This document shows positions 18,901-25,994 of a stretch of 64,000 bases of DNA, one piece after another; the first letter of the stretch is position 1, and each line of letters opens with the position of its first letter. The stretch lies in assembly GCF_020329505.1 (NCBI RefSeq), contig NZ_JAGKJJ010000008.1:121235-185234 (forward strand), given 5' to 3'. This DNA is from Bradyrhizobium semiaridum (lineage in GTDB: Bacteria > Pseudomonadota > Alphaproteobacteria > Rhizobiales > Xanthobacteraceae). The translations under genes and the position numbers were made by a program. The notes beneath the pieces were generated by a model. That model was given only the letters and a program-made list of their open reading frames with translations. It did no database searches and was not told the origin of the DNA.

Positions 18901-20932
18901 CTCGGGCGGCCTTGCGATCCGGCTGTACGAGAGCGGCGGCGTGATCACCGGCTCGACCGCGCTGACGGAAGGCGCGATCACGGCAGCCAACACGGTGTTC
19001 ACGCTCAGCGTTGACAATGCCGGCGTGGTGACGCTGACGCAGACCCATGCGGTCGACCATGCCCAGCACGACGTCTACAACAATGCCTACATCTCCGACC
19101 TGCAGTCACTGGCCGCCAACCTGATCGACCTGAAGGCGAGCGTTGTCACGACCGACAGCGACGGCGACAGCTCGACCACGGCGACCGCGCTGCTCGATCT
19201 CGGCGGCAACATCCAGTTCGGCGATGACGGTCCGAAGACAATTGTGCCCGATCCCGCCATCATGTCCAACGCGGCCGGCGCAATGTTCTCAGGCTTCCTC
19301 GATGCTGACCACAATATCGATAACAATGTCGGCGCGGACCAGTCCGGAACGATTGCCTTTGCCAATATCACAAACGGCCAACTGGCCACCGGTGTTGTCA
19401 ACGGAACCAACGCGATCCTGACGTCGGGCGGGCAGCAGATCCATCTTTACCTGGTCGATCACGACGCCAATGCGGCGACGCCAGACCAGCTCCAGGGATG
19501 GATCGGCAGCGCTCCGGGCGGCGGCGGAACGGAAGTGTTCGCCATCACCTTGCAGCCTGACGGCAGCTTGCCGACGAGCAATGATCAGTATCACGTCGAT
19601 CTGTTTGCCCAGATCGGAGCAAGCACGATCACGACGGTGAACGACTTCTCCGCTCTCGGTTCGAACAACCAGCAGTTCAAGGCGCTGGACGTCGCCAACA
19701 CCACGGCGGACCTGCTGTTCTCGGGCTACCAGCAGGCTTCCGACGGCACGACCGACGCTCTGACCGGTGATTCCGTGTCGGCCAGTAATGTCGGTATCGG
19801 CGTCGCCAACAACTCCATGAACGACGGCGACGTCCTGCGCATCGATTTCGTCAATAACGCAACGGTGTCCGGCTCGAACAACAACACCTACGACTACACG
19901 ACCCACTACAACATCAACGACTTCCAGTTCGGCATCGTTCAGGTGAACGGCAGCCCGGGAGCCGATGCGCTCGAGGTGTGGGTCAAGATCTACAACGCCA
20001 ATGACGACAATCCCGGAGGCAACATGGCAGCGCATTCGGCTGCGCTTGTGAACGGAGACTCGCAGCTCAACACGATCACGAGCATCCTGGTGAACGGGGT
20101 CGCGGTCAGTCTCGCGAGCCTGGTCACCGACGGCAACGGCGGATATCTGGTCACGGGTCTCGACCTGCATGACACCGTTCAGGTCCATGCGTCGGGTAAC
20201 GGCTACAACCGGATCGAAATCGAGAACGCGATCAACACTCCCTTGCTGAGCAATCCGTCCCTCAACGGAGAGTCGTTCGACATCGGAGCGTTCTCCTTCG
20301 TCTCGACGACCACCAGCATCCCGACGGTGGGCATGAACTACGATGTCGCATTGACGGACAGCGACGGCGACAAGTCGATCAGCGATCTGTCGCTCACCTT
20401 GACCACGCCGGGCACGCTGTTCAACGACTGGTCCGCCTCGGCAACCGCCGTGACGGCGACGGTCGGCGACGCCAACAACCCGCAAGCCAATATCAAGGGC
20501 TCGAACTTCAACGACACTCTGACCGGCAGCGCGGCCGCGAACATCCTGTCGGGCGGGCTCGGGGACGATACCCTCCAGGGCAACGGCGGCAACGACACGC
20601 TGATCGGCGGAGCCGGCAACGACAAGTTCGTGCTCGCGGCGACGGCGGCGTTGAACGGTCACGATACGATCGCCGATCTGGCTGCCGGCGACAGCATCAT
20701 CGTCGATGTCGCAAGCCTGAACCTGACGATCAACACCGCGGCATTGGCGACGTTCACGGCCGCGACCGACGCCAATCAGGCATCGACCTGGAATGGCACG
20801 GCCAACCAGTTCGTCTTCAACACGACCACCAACGAGCTCTGGTATTCGGCCAACGGCACAGCGGCAGCGGCAGTCGACCTTGCGCATGTCAGCACCGGCG
20901 TGCCGGCCGCCAACGCGGTTCACGTCATGTAG
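9929..20932 (+). CDS. Giant RTX adhesin-like protein with DUF5801/T1SS-143-type repeats
   Basis: 3667 residues. No Sec signal. Order: an N-terminal region of about 350 residues with a small beta domain (VKVDFSS, EKITLVHVGEKLIILFDN); two repeats (10994-12100) that begin near DTFVLDETRP; twelve 198-residue repeats (residues 725-3100), each with VEPVALTFDGG, TEGAITAANT and HAVDHAQHDVYNNAYISDLQ; a unique region; and Gly/Asp-rich RTX nonapeptides near residues 3522-3570 (GGLGDDTLQGNGGNDTLIGG). The C-terminal RTX block and tail fit a type I secreted protein that folds on extracellular calcium. The ATG at 9929 follows GCGGAG. A LapG-like protease and a full type I exporter are convergent next to it, so a biofilm adhesin retained at the surface is the likely role. 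Two di-alanine sites, PAAD (131-134) and TAAT (207-210), are candidate LapG cleavage points. Upstream there is a perfect CtrA-type box. Confidence 0.9.
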   Translation: MQGQFQVAQATGAGNSVNSAPVRIYKLTKPLTDQAVVINLGYDQKVKVDFSSIANEKITLVHVGEKLIILFDNQSTVTVEPFFDSRADSQGQSQDGGARSNITVEMAPGRDVTVQEFASLFPITTDSSVLPAADGTGGNAQASGANFRPSVVDPLDPVPTNQLAGQEDLPNFVTPPQTGFVLTQNNPAPTISLGFVPGLAVDESFLTAATNGGVAGSGQAPLGSTVASTLVPFTVDAPSGQQSLTFALSVSAPGADSGLIDSATGQHVLLSVNAGVVEGRTAVGGDLVFTVSVDSTGHVTFTDLRSVHEAAPGNPNEAISLAQGLITLTATVTDTANQTASAQTDVGSHLTFLDDGPVASTATGAVDTFVLDETRPAGTDSAGGSAPNGLASVTANFSDNFTGGSYGADGAGTTTYTLKLTGTNVASGLYALDPTDSNPAHFGQGTQIVLNQSGDTITGSANGTTYFTITINETTGVVTFTQVNNIWHADPANPDDAATMTLTSANLLQVVQTITDADGDSVATPLDVGNGVFTIQDSGPTASTVAGAVDTLVLDETRPVGSDTAGGSAPGGLASVTANFADNFTGGSYGSDGAGNTVYTLVLAGSNVASGLYALEPTDKSALDGDGIGQGAQIVLNQSGDTITGSANGTTYFTITINETTGVVTFTQVNNVWHADPANPDDAATLTLSSADLLQLVQTITDADGDTVTTPLNLGNGVFTIQDSGPGNPTVTISGVEPGALTFDGGLVSGNFVGAEGAGDTNSSPTVASASFAAAFTFGNLNDFGTDGAGATTISYALQFHAGFAEGSASGLTSGGLAINLYESGGVITGSTALTEGAITAANTVFTLSVDNAGVVTLTQTHAVDHAQHDVYNNAYISDLQSLASNLIDLKASVVTTDADGDTSATATALLDLGGNVQFGDDGPGTPTVTVSGVEPVALTFDGGLVNGNFVGADLAGDTDASSTVASVSFAGAFTFGNLNDFGADGAGATTISYALQFHSGFLEGSASGLTSGGLAIRLYESGGVITGSTALTEGAINAANTMFTLSVDNAGVVTLTQTHAVDHAQHDVYNNAYISDLQSLASNLIDLKASVVTTDSDGDTSTTATALLDLGGNVQFGDDGPGNPTVTTSGVEPVALTFDGGTANGNFVGANLAGDTNASPAVASVSFAGAFTFGNLNDFGADGAGATTISYALQFHSGFLEGSASGLTSGGAAIRLYESGGVITGSTALTEGAITAANTVFTLSVDNAGVVTLTQTHAVDHAQHDVYNNAYISDLQSLAANLIDLKASVVTTDSDGDSSTTATALLDLGGNVQFGDDGPGNPTVTPSRVEPVALTFDGGTANGNFVGAELPGDTNASPAVASVSFAGAFTFGNLNDFGADGAGATTISYALQFHAGFTEGSASGLTSGGLAINLYESGGVITGSTALTEGAITAANTIFTLSVDNAGVVTLTQTHAVDHAQHDVYNNAYISDLQSLAANLIDLKASVVTTDSDGDSSTTATALLDLGGNVQFGDDGPGNPTVTPSRVEPVALTFDGGTANGNFVGADLAGDTNASPAVASVSFAGAFTFGNLNDFGADGAGATTISYALQFHSGFLEGSASGLTSGGLAINLYESGGVITGSTALTEGAINAANTVFTLSVDNAGVVTLTQTHAVDHAQHDVYNNAYISDLQSLASNLIDLKASVVTTDSDGDSSTTATALLDLGGNVQFGDDGPSNPTVTTSGVEPVALTFDGGTANGNFVGADLVGDTNGSPAIASVSFAGAFTFGNLNDYGADGAGATTISYALQFHSGFLEGSTSGLTSGGLAIRLYESGGVITGSTALTEGAITAANTVFTLSVDNAGVVTLTQTHAVDHAQHDVYNNAYISDLQSLAANLIDLKASVVTTDSDGDTSTTATALLDLGGNVQFGDDGPGNPTVTPSRVEPVALTFDGGTANGNFVGTNLAGDTNASPAVASVSFAGAFTFGNLNDFGADGAGATTISYALQFHAGFTEGSASGLTSGGLAIRLYESGGVITGSTALTEGAITAANTVFTLSVDNAGVVTLTQTHAVDHAQHDVYNNAYISDLQSLASNLIDLKASVVTTDSDGDSSTTATALLDLGGNVQFGDDGPGNPTATTSGVEPVALTFDGGTANGNFVGANLAGDTNASPAIASVSFAGAFTFGNLNDYGADGAGATTISYALQFHSGFLEGSASGLTSGGLAINLYESGGVITGSTALTEGAITAANTIFTLSVDNAGVVTLTQTHAVDHAQHDVYNNAYISDLQSLASNLIDLKASVVTTDSDGDTSTTATALLDLGGNVQFGDDGPSNPTVTTSGVEPVALTFDGGTANGNFVGANLAGDTNASPAVASVSFASAFTFGNLNDYGADGAGATTISYALQFHSGFLEGSASGLTSGGLAIRLYESGGVITGSTALTEGAITAANTVFTLSVDNAGVVTLTQTHAVDHAQHDVYNNAYISDLQSLAANLIDLKASVVTTDSDGDSSTTATALLDLGGNVQFGDDGPGNPTVTPSRVEPVALTFDGGTANGNFVGADLAGDTNASPAVASVSFAGAFTFGNLNDFGADGAGATTISYALQFHAGFTEGSASGLTSGGLAIRLYESGGVITGSTALTEGAITAANTVFTLSVDNAGVVTLTQTHAVDHAQADVYNNAYISDLQSLASNLIDLKASVVTTDSDGDSSTTATALLDLGGNVQFGDDGPGNPTATTSGVEPVALTFDGGTANGNFVGANLAGDTNASPAVASVSFAGAFTFGNLNDYGADGAGATTISYALQFHSGFLEGSASGLTSGGAAIRLYESGGVITGSTALTEGAITAANTVFTLSVDNAGVVTLTQTHAVDHAQHDVYNNAYISDLQSLASNLIDLKASVVTTDSDGDSSTTATALLDLGGNVQFGDDGPGNPTATTSGVEPVALTFDGGTANGNFVGANLAGDTNASPAVASVSFASAFTFGNLNDYGADGAGATTISYALQFHSGFLEGSASGLTSGGLAIRLYESGGVITGSTALTEGAITAANTVFTLSVDNAGVVTLTQTHAVDHAQHDVYNNAYISDLQSLAANLIDLKASVVTTDSDGDSSTTATALLDLGGNIQFGDDGPKTIVPDPAIMSNAAGAMFSGFLDADHNIDNNVGADQSGTIAFANITNGQLATGVVNGTNAILTSGGQQIHLYLVDHDANAATPDQLQGWIGSAPGGGGTEVFAITLQPDGSLPTSNDQYHVDLFAQIGASTITTVNDFSALGSNNQQFKALDVANTTADLLFSGYQQASDGTTDALTGDSVSASNVGIGVANNSMNDGDVLRIDFVNNATVSGSNNNTYDYTTHYNINDFQFGIVQVNGSPGADALEVWVKIYNANDDNPGGNMAAHSAALVNGDSQLNTITSILVNGVAVSLASLVTDGNGGYLVTGLDLHDTVQVHASGNGYNRIEIENAINTPLLSNPSLNGESFDIGAFSFVSTTTSIPTVGMNYDVALTDSDGDKSISDLSLTLTTPGTLFNDWSASATAVTATVGDANNPQANIKGSNFNDTLTGSAAANILSGGLGDDTLQGNGGNDTLIGGAGNDKFVLAATAALNGHDTIADLAAGDSIIVDVASLNLTINTAALATFTAATDANQASTWNGTANQFVFNTTTNELWYSANGTAAAAVDLAHVSTGVPAANAVHVM
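10994..12100 (+). repeat. Two tandem repeats of the first type in the giant RTX protein
   Basis: Two units start at 10994 and 11543 (549 and 558 nt), each beginning after GGTCCG and encoding VDT(F/L)VLDETRP, a long NQSGDTITGSANGTTYFTI strand region and ITDADGD. They differ by a short indel near residues DPTDSNPAHFG versus EPTDKSALDGDGIG. They are distinct from the twelve 594-nt units that follow. Confidence 0.85.
12101..19228 (+). repeat. Twelve tandem 594-nt repeats with no length change
   Basis: Units begin at 12101, 12695, 13289 and so on every 594 bases; the array ends at 19229, giving 7128 nt = 12 x 594. Each unit begins at the GG of GGTCCG or GGCCCG. Units 1 and 2 are the most divergent; 3-12 are very similar and mosaic. 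Units 7-9 (15665-17446) resemble units 10-12 (17447-19228) in order, which points to duplication of a three-unit block. Confidence 0.95.
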
Positions 20933-20956
20933 TCCATAGGGCTCGGGCTAAACTGC

Positions 20957-20991
20957 AAAGCCGCCGGCGACAAGCGTCGCCGGCGGCTTTT
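20957..20991. terminator. Bidirectional Rho-independent terminator
   Basis: An 11-bp perfect stem GCCGCCGGCGA/TCGCCGGCGGC (20960-20970 and 20977-20987) with loop CAAGCG, then TTTT. On the other strand the stem is followed by TTT. It lies between the convergent giant RTX gene (stop 20932) and the LapG-like gene (stop 21064). Confidence 0.88.
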
Positions 20992-21063
20992 GTCTGTCCG
21001 GGGCAATCCGCCTGCCGCGCCAGATGTCCGCCCGGAAGCAGCCGCTGGCGGCCTGGCTGCGGA

Positions 21064-22071
21064 TCACATCCAGAGCGGAAGCGAAGGCAACTGGAAGCCG
21101 GCGCTGCCAGTGGATTCGGATCCAGCCCACTCGGCGTCGCTGGTGTCGGCGGCCGCCGGCGCGGCCTCGAGCTCGGAAAGCGGCAGCCGGGCGTAGGGCG
21201 CGGCGAACAGCTGCACGCCGCGCTGGTCGAGCGCGAACATGGGCGTGAAATTCGCGGTGCCGGATGCATCCACGATCTCCGACAGCCGGCTGTCCAGGAT
21301 CAGCCAGCGGCCCTCGACGCGGGCCGCCAGCACCGCGTGATCCTGCCGGATGGCGCGGTCGCGGCCCAGCACCAGGCGCAGGTCGTCGCGCCGGAAGCCG
21401 GCCTCGCTGAGCGCGATATACTTTGCGATCGCATAATCCTCGCAGTCGCCCTTGCCGGTCGCGAAGGTGGCGAGCGGGGCAGTCCAGCGATCGGGCACGC
21501 CATGCTGCGCGAAGTCGCTCATGTAGCGGATCGCCTGATTGACGGCCCGGTTGGCCTCATTCAGCCGTTCGCGCCCCGATTTGAGCCTGACCGCGTTGAT
21601 CAGGCGGAGGAATTGCGCGGCGTGGGACGGGCAACCGGCGGCGTCCTCGCGGCACTGTGCGAGCACGGCCTGCTCCTTGACGAGGTCCGCCTCGAGGCCG
21701 CGCCATTTGCTCCAGAGGTTGCTCTCGGGCGCGCGGAAGGTGAACAGGCCGAACGGCTCGGGACCGACCGCAGGCTGCGGCTTCGCGGCGGGCAGGGCAT
21801 CGGTCGCGGTATTCGCCGGTGTGAGCGCGGCGGTGCGCACGGCGTTGGGACCACGGCCGCGCTGCCGGTCGAGCTTGGCCAGAACGTCGTTGATGGTGAA
21901 GAAGGTGGCGGGCGGACGGTGCGCGGCGGCGTCGGACGCGGGTGCAAGCTCGCCGCTCGTCTCGCCGAGGGCGGTGTTATCGGTCGCGAACGCCGGCGGT
22001 GCCGCGCACAGCGCAATTGACAGGGCAGCTGCAGCCGCGACCGCCGATGAAGCAAACTTCAGCGACACCAT
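21064..22071 (-). CDS. LapG-like periplasmic transglutaminase-like cysteine protease
   Basis: 335 residues with a signal peptide (MVSLKFASSAVAAAAALSIA, cleavage near AFAT). The C-terminal half is a bacterial transglutaminase-like cysteine protease (BTLCP, LapG family). The triad is visible: Cys210 in GDCEDYAIAKY, His245 in QDHAVLAAR and Asp260 in WLILDSR. LapG-type enzymes cut large adhesins at an N-terminal di-alanine site to release them from the cell surface. The gene is convergent with the giant RTX protein and lies downstream of the exporter genes on the same strand, which supports that substrate. The N-terminal 110 residues before the protease domain are longer than in Pseudomonas LapG. 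No LapD-like c-di-GMP receptor is in the window. Confidence 0.88.
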   Translation of the reverse strand: MVSLKFASSAVAAAAALSIALCAAPPAFATDNTALGETSGELAPASDAAAHRPPATFFTINDVLAKLDRQRGRGPNAVRTAALTPANTATDALPAAKPQPAVGPEPFGLFTFRAPESNLWSKWRGLEADLVKEQAVLAQCREDAAGCPSHAAQFLRLINAVRLKSGRERLNEANRAVNQAIRYMSDFAQHGVPDRWTAPLATFATGKGDCEDYAIAKYIALSEAGFRRDDLRLVLGRDRAIRQDHAVLAARVEGRWLILDSRLSEIVDASGTANFTPMFALDQRGVQLFAAPYARLPLSELEAAPAAADTSDAEWAGSESTGSAGFQLPSLPLWM

Positions 22072-22291
22072 ATGACGTCCCCAATGTCGGGGATCGTCAA
22101 CGTCTGTGCGTCGATCTGCATCCCCGGTCTGTTATCGGGACGCAGACTGCTGTCTTCGCGGCTTAAGTGGAGTTAAGCAGGGCCGGGGCGCGGCGGGGAT
22201 GTCGGAAAGGCGGTCAATTCGGGGTTTGCCCGTTCGTTCAAAGTTGAGCGAACGGAAGTCACCATTCCTTAACCAGAGGCGCGCCTCCCGA

Positions 22292-23542
22292 TCAGCGCTC
22301 GCGCAGAGCCTCGTCGCGGAGCAGGCGGGCGGGCTTCACGATGTAATCCAGCACCGACTTCTCGCCGGTCAGGACCTCGACCGTGGTCACCATGCCCGGA
22401 ATGATCGGAAGCGGATGCTGTTCGGTGCCGAGATGGTTCTTCTCGGTGCGCACCATGACCCGGTAGTAGGTTTCCTGCCGCTCGTTCTTTTCCGTCTTCT
22501 CGTCGACGATCGTATCGGCGCTGATGCGCTCGACTTTCCCCTTCAGCGATCCGTAGACCGAGGAGTCGTAGGCGGTGATTTTTACCACCGCATCCTGGTT
22601 GGGACGAATGAAGGCGATGTCCTGGGGACGAATGCGGCCTTCGACCAGCAGCGTGTCGTCCAGCGGCACGATGTCCATGAGATTGGCGCCGGGCGCCACC
22701 ACCGCGCCGATGGTGCTGACATTCAATTTGTTGACGATGCCGTGGACCGGCGACCTCAGGTCGGTGCGGCGCACCCGGTCCTGGGCGGACTTGATGTTTT
22801 CGTCGAGCACGGCGAGGTCGCCGCGCGACTTGGCCAGATCCTCATCCGCCTGCGAACGGAACGAAGCGGTGATGTTGGCGATCTTCGATTGCGCTTCGGC
22901 GAGCTGTCCCTTCATCTCGGTGGCCTGCCGGTCAAGCCGCAGCATCTCGATCTCCGGGACGACCTTCTGCTCATAGAGCTTGCGCGTCAGGGTCTGCTCG
23001 CGCTCAAGCAGCTTGAGCGAGCCGGTGAGGCGGGTGACCTGCTGGTTCAGCACGTCGATGTCCTGCGCGACCTTCTGCGCCCGCATCTTGAACACGCTGG
23101 CCTCGGTCGCGACGGCGGTGGGCACCATTTGATCGAGCTGATCGGGAAAGGTGATCTCGCTCCGTCCCCGCGCTTCGGCCTCCAGACGCGCAACGCGCGC
23201 GGCCACGGCGGCGCGGCGCTCGCGGATTTCGCCGAACTCGGCGGCGAACTTGGTGTCGTCGATCCGCATCAGGGACTGGCCCTGCTGAACGATGGCGCCT
23301 TCCTGGACCAGGATATCGCCGACGATGCCGCCTTCGAGCGATTGCACCACCTGAATCTGCCGCGACGGCACCACGCGCCCGCTGCCGCGCTTGACTTCGT
23401 CCAGCACGGCGAAATGCGCCCAGATCACAAAGGTCGCAAACAGCGCGCATGAGGTCCACAGCAGCATGCGCGAGGTGCGCGGCGTGCGCAGCTTGGCTGC
23501 GGCCCGGATATCGTTTGCAAATGCAAAATCGGAAGACGCCAT
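22292..23542 (-). CDS. HlyD-family type I secretion periplasmic adaptor
   Basis: 416 residues: a short cytoplasmic N-terminus, one membrane helix near residues 26-45 (MLLWTSCALFATFVIWAHFA), the lipoyl-like motif VVQSLEGGIVGDILVQEGA, a long coiled-coil hairpin (about 120-270), then the beta-barrel part with LRSPVHGIVNKL and the C-terminal IPGMVTTVEVLTGEKSVLDY signature of HlyD/LapC proteins. It links the inner-membrane ATPase to the TolC channel. Its start lies 12 bases after the stop of the ABC gene, so the two are cotranscribed. The likely cargo is the giant RTX protein at 9929-20932. Confidence 0.93.
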   Translation of the reverse strand: MASSDFAFANDIRAAAKLRTPRTSRMLLWTSCALFATFVIWAHFAVLDEVKRGSGRVVPSRQIQVVQSLEGGIVGDILVQEGAIVQQGQSLMRIDDTKFAAEFGEIRERRAAVAARVARLEAEARGRSEITFPDQLDQMVPTAVATEASVFKMRAQKVAQDIDVLNQQVTRLTGSLKLLEREQTLTRKLYEQKVVPEIEMLRLDRQATEMKGQLAEAQSKIANITASFRSQADEDLAKSRGDLAVLDENIKSAQDRVRRTDLRSPVHGIVNKLNVSTIGAVVAPGANLMDIVPLDDTLLVEGRIRPQDIAFIRPNQDAVVKITAYDSSVYGSLKGKVERISADTIVDEKTEKNERQETYYRVMVRTEKNHLGTEQHPLPIIPGMVTTVEVLTGEKSVLDYIVKPARLLRDEALRER

Positions 23543-23554
23543 AATATTCGCTCG

Positions 23555-25807
23555 TTATGCAGACTTCGTCTGAATCGTATTCTCGGGCGAGGGCGGCGTG
23601 GCCGCGGGCTTGCCCTGCAGGATCGCCAGCACCTTGTCGCGCGGGCCGTCGGCAACCAGACGGCCGTTGTCGAACAGCAGCAGCCGGTCGACCATGTTCA
23701 GCAACGACAGACGGTGAGTGGAAATGATGATGGTCATGCGCTCGTCGCGCAGCCCCTTGAGCCGCTCGAGGAATTCCTGCTCGCTGCGAACGTCGAAGTG
23801 CGCCGTCGGCTCGTCGAGGAACAGCACGCGTGGCTTGCGGATCAGGACGCGGGCGAGGCCGATGGCCTGCTTCTGACCGCCGGAGAGGCTGCGGCCGCCT
23901 TCCGAGATCGGCATGTCGTAGCCCATCGGATGGCCGGCGATGAAGCTCTCGACGCCGGAGAGGCGTGCGGCGAGCAGAATTTCCTCGTCGGTGGCTTCGG
24001 GCTTGCCGAGGGCGATGTTGTCGCGCAGCTTGCCGTAGAACAGGTCGGTATCCTGCATCGAGAAGCCGATGCCGGCGCGCAGGTCGGAGGGATCGTATTG
24101 GCGCGAGTCGACGCCATCGATCAGGATGCGGCCTTGCTCAGGCTCGTAGAAGCCGAGCAGCAGCCGACCGACCGTCGTCTTGCCCGATCCGACGCGGCCG
24201 ATGATGCCGACCCTTTCGCCGCCCTCGATCTTGAAGCTGACCTTTTCGAGCGCCTTGCCCGGTGCATTCGGGTAGGCGAACGTGACGTCCTCGAAGGCAA
24301 TGCGGCCCTCTTCGATCCGCCTTGCGACATAGGAGCGGCTCGGCGAGCGCTCGCGGGCGAGCGACATGATGCGGTCGATCGCCTTGAGGGCGGTGATCGT
24401 CTGCGTTCCCTTGGTGATCACGGAAGCGATGCCGGCGATCGGCGCCAGAACGCGGCCTGCCAGCATGTTCGCGGCGACCAGCGCGCCGACGCTGAGCTTG
24501 CCGTCGAGGATCAGGAAGATGCCGACGATGACGAGGAGCAGGCTGGTGATCTGCTGGGCCGTGCTCGCGCTGGTCAGCGACAGCGACGACCAGAAGTGAA
24601 CGTCCTCGCCCGAGCGGGCCGTTGCCGCCACCGAGCGCTCGTACAAGGTCTGCATACGCGACTCGGCGCCGGTCGCGCGGACGGTCTCGAGACCGGACAA
24701 GGACTCGACGAGCACGCCGTGCCGGGCGGCGGATTCGGCCTGCAGGCGCTTCATGGCGCGGTCCAGCGGGCGTTGCAGCAGGAAGCCGATCGCCATCACG
24801 ATCGGCAGCATGACCAGCGGGATCCAGGCCAGCGGTCCGGCGATGATGAACAGCACGCCGACGAAGAGGATGGCAAACAGCAGGTCGGTCGCCGAGACCA
24901 CGCTTCCGGAGGTGAAGAATTCGCGCACCGAGTCGAAGTCGCGGAGCTGATTGGCGATGATGCCCACCGAGGTCGGCCGCTGTGCCATCCGCACCGCCAA
25001 GACATGTTCGAAGATGTTGGCGGCGAGCACGACGTCGATGGTCTTGCCGGTCACATCGATCATGCGGCTGCGGACCATGCGGAAGACGAAGTCGAAGACG
25101 ATGGCGAGCCCCATGCCGATCGCGAGCGCGATCAGGGAGGGGATCGCGCCGTTGGGGATGACGCGGTCGTAGACGCTCATCGTGAACAGCGGCGTCGCCA
25201 GCGCGAGGATGTTGGTGAGGAAAGCGGCGAGCGCGATGTGGCCGTAACTGCGCCAGTGCTCCTGCACGACCGACCAGAACCAGTGGCTCTTGGGCAGATC
25301 TCCGGCGGCAACGGCGCGCGCATCGGCCTGCGGGGCGACCTTCACCAGGAAAGCATAGCCGGTGTAGTCCGCCGCTAGCGAAGCGATTTCGACGGTGCGG
25401 GGAACGCCCGGCGTCACGGTCGGGTCGACGGCCTTGATCGTCTTGCTTGCAAGGTCCACACCTTGCAGGATGAGGGCCGTGCCGTTCTTCAGGATGAGAA
25501 CGGCGGGGAGCACCAGCGCGGGAATGTCTGCAATGTCGCGCTTGACGGCCTCGGTCTCGAGGCCTGCGCGCCTGGCAGCGCGATCGTACAGCGAAACGGA
25601 CAGCCGTCCGTCGGTGATTGGAAGTCCGCCGAGCAGCGCTTCGCGGCTTACGGCGCGGCCGTGATGCGCAGCAAGATAGGTCAGGGAAGCGGTGAGGGGA
25701 TCATCGCCTAACGTGCTCGGCCGAAATTGCGCGGCGGGCTTTACGTCCGGCTCATCCGACGGCGGTTTGCCGGCATCAGCGGCCGGGCTGAGAGTTCGAA
25801 ACAACAA
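23555..25807 (-). CDS. Type I secretion ABC exporter with C39-like domain (LapB type)
   Basis: 750 residues. The N-terminal 150 residues resemble a C39 peptidase (LTYLAAHHGRAVSREALLGG), but the catalytic Cys position is not Cys, as in non-cleaving LapB/HlyB C39-like domains. Six membrane helices follow (about 195-460), then the nucleotide-binding domain with Walker A GRVGSGKTT (near 537), signature LSGGQKQ (near 640), Walker B VLFLDEPT and the H-loop STHRLS. The start is TTG at 25807, with AAGGA seven bases upstream; no ATG fits. It is followed by the HlyD gene. It should power export of the convergent giant RTX protein. Confidence 0.93.
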   Translation of the reverse strand: MLFRTLSPAADAGKPPSDEPDVKPAAQFRPSTLGDDPLTASLTYLAAHHGRAVSREALLGGLPITDGRLSVSLYDRAARRAGLETEAVKRDIADIPALVLPAVLILKNGTALILQGVDLASKTIKAVDPTVTPGVPRTVEIASLAADYTGYAFLVKVAPQADARAVAAGDLPKSHWFWSVVQEHWRSYGHIALAAFLTNILALATPLFTMSVYDRVIPNGAIPSLIALAIGMGLAIVFDFVFRMVRSRMIDVTGKTIDVVLAANIFEHVLAVRMAQRPTSVGIIANQLRDFDSVREFFTSGSVVSATDLLFAILFVGVLFIIAGPLAWIPLVMLPIVMAIGFLLQRPLDRAMKRLQAESAARHGVLVESLSGLETVRATGAESRMQTLYERSVAATARSGEDVHFWSSLSLTSASTAQQITSLLLVIVGIFLILDGKLSVGALVAANMLAGRVLAPIAGIASVITKGTQTITALKAIDRIMSLARERSPSRSYVARRIEEGRIAFEDVTFAYPNAPGKALEKVSFKIEGGERVGIIGRVGSGKTTVGRLLLGFYEPEQGRILIDGVDSRQYDPSDLRAGIGFSMQDTDLFYGKLRDNIALGKPEATDEEILLAARLSGVESFIAGHPMGYDMPISEGGRSLSGGQKQAIGLARVLIRKPRVLFLDEPTAHFDVRSEQEFLERLKGLRDERMTIIISTHRLSLLNMVDRLLLFDNGRLVADGPRDKVLAILQGKPAATPPSPENTIQTKSA

Positions 25808-25930
25808 CTGGAAATCCTTGATGGCAAAAAGCGACGTTACAAAAAAATGCGTACGATCAGCTCGGCAGATTACGCCAAACGGCCAGCGAAATCATCGGAA
25901 CTTGCGTTGACAGTTAATTAAGAAATGGAA

Positions 25931-25966
25931 AGGGGCCCCGTAACCGTAGCGTTACGGAGCCCCCCG
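25931..25966 (-). terminator. Strong hairpin after the TolC-like gene
   Basis: GGGG(C)CCCGTAAC pairs with GTTACGG(A)GCCCC (25932-25963) across a short loop CGTAGC, with one mismatch or bulge. On the minus strand a T-rich stretch (CCTTTCCATTTCTT) follows. It separates the TolC-like gene (stop 25995) from the ABC gene (start 25807). Confidence 0.65.
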
Positions 25967-25994
25967 GAAAACTTTAGCCTTAGGTCGCGGGCTC

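Noticed and set aside
12101..19228. Tandem repeats as a possible CRISPR array
   Set aside because: The units are 594 nt, in frame and coding, with no short direct repeats separated by spacers.
11069..20923. Long frames on the minus strand opposite the giant RTX repeats (for example 19289-20923 and 11069-12571)
   Set aside because: They repeat with the 594-nt period, are rich in Arg/Val/Gly/Asp, have no ribosome-binding sites and no family likeness. They are shadows of the highly biased plus-strand codon use.
22163..22176. TTAA-N6-TTAA upstream of the LapG-like gene as a CtrA box
   Set aside because: The spacer is six, not seven bases; a second N6 example occurs at 50896-50909. The wrong spacing rules it out as a standard CtrA site.
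22106..23452. 448-codon plus-strand frame opposite the HlyD adaptor
   Set aside because: Opposite a clear HlyD protein; composition is Leu/Asp/His/Arg-rich and no family is visible.
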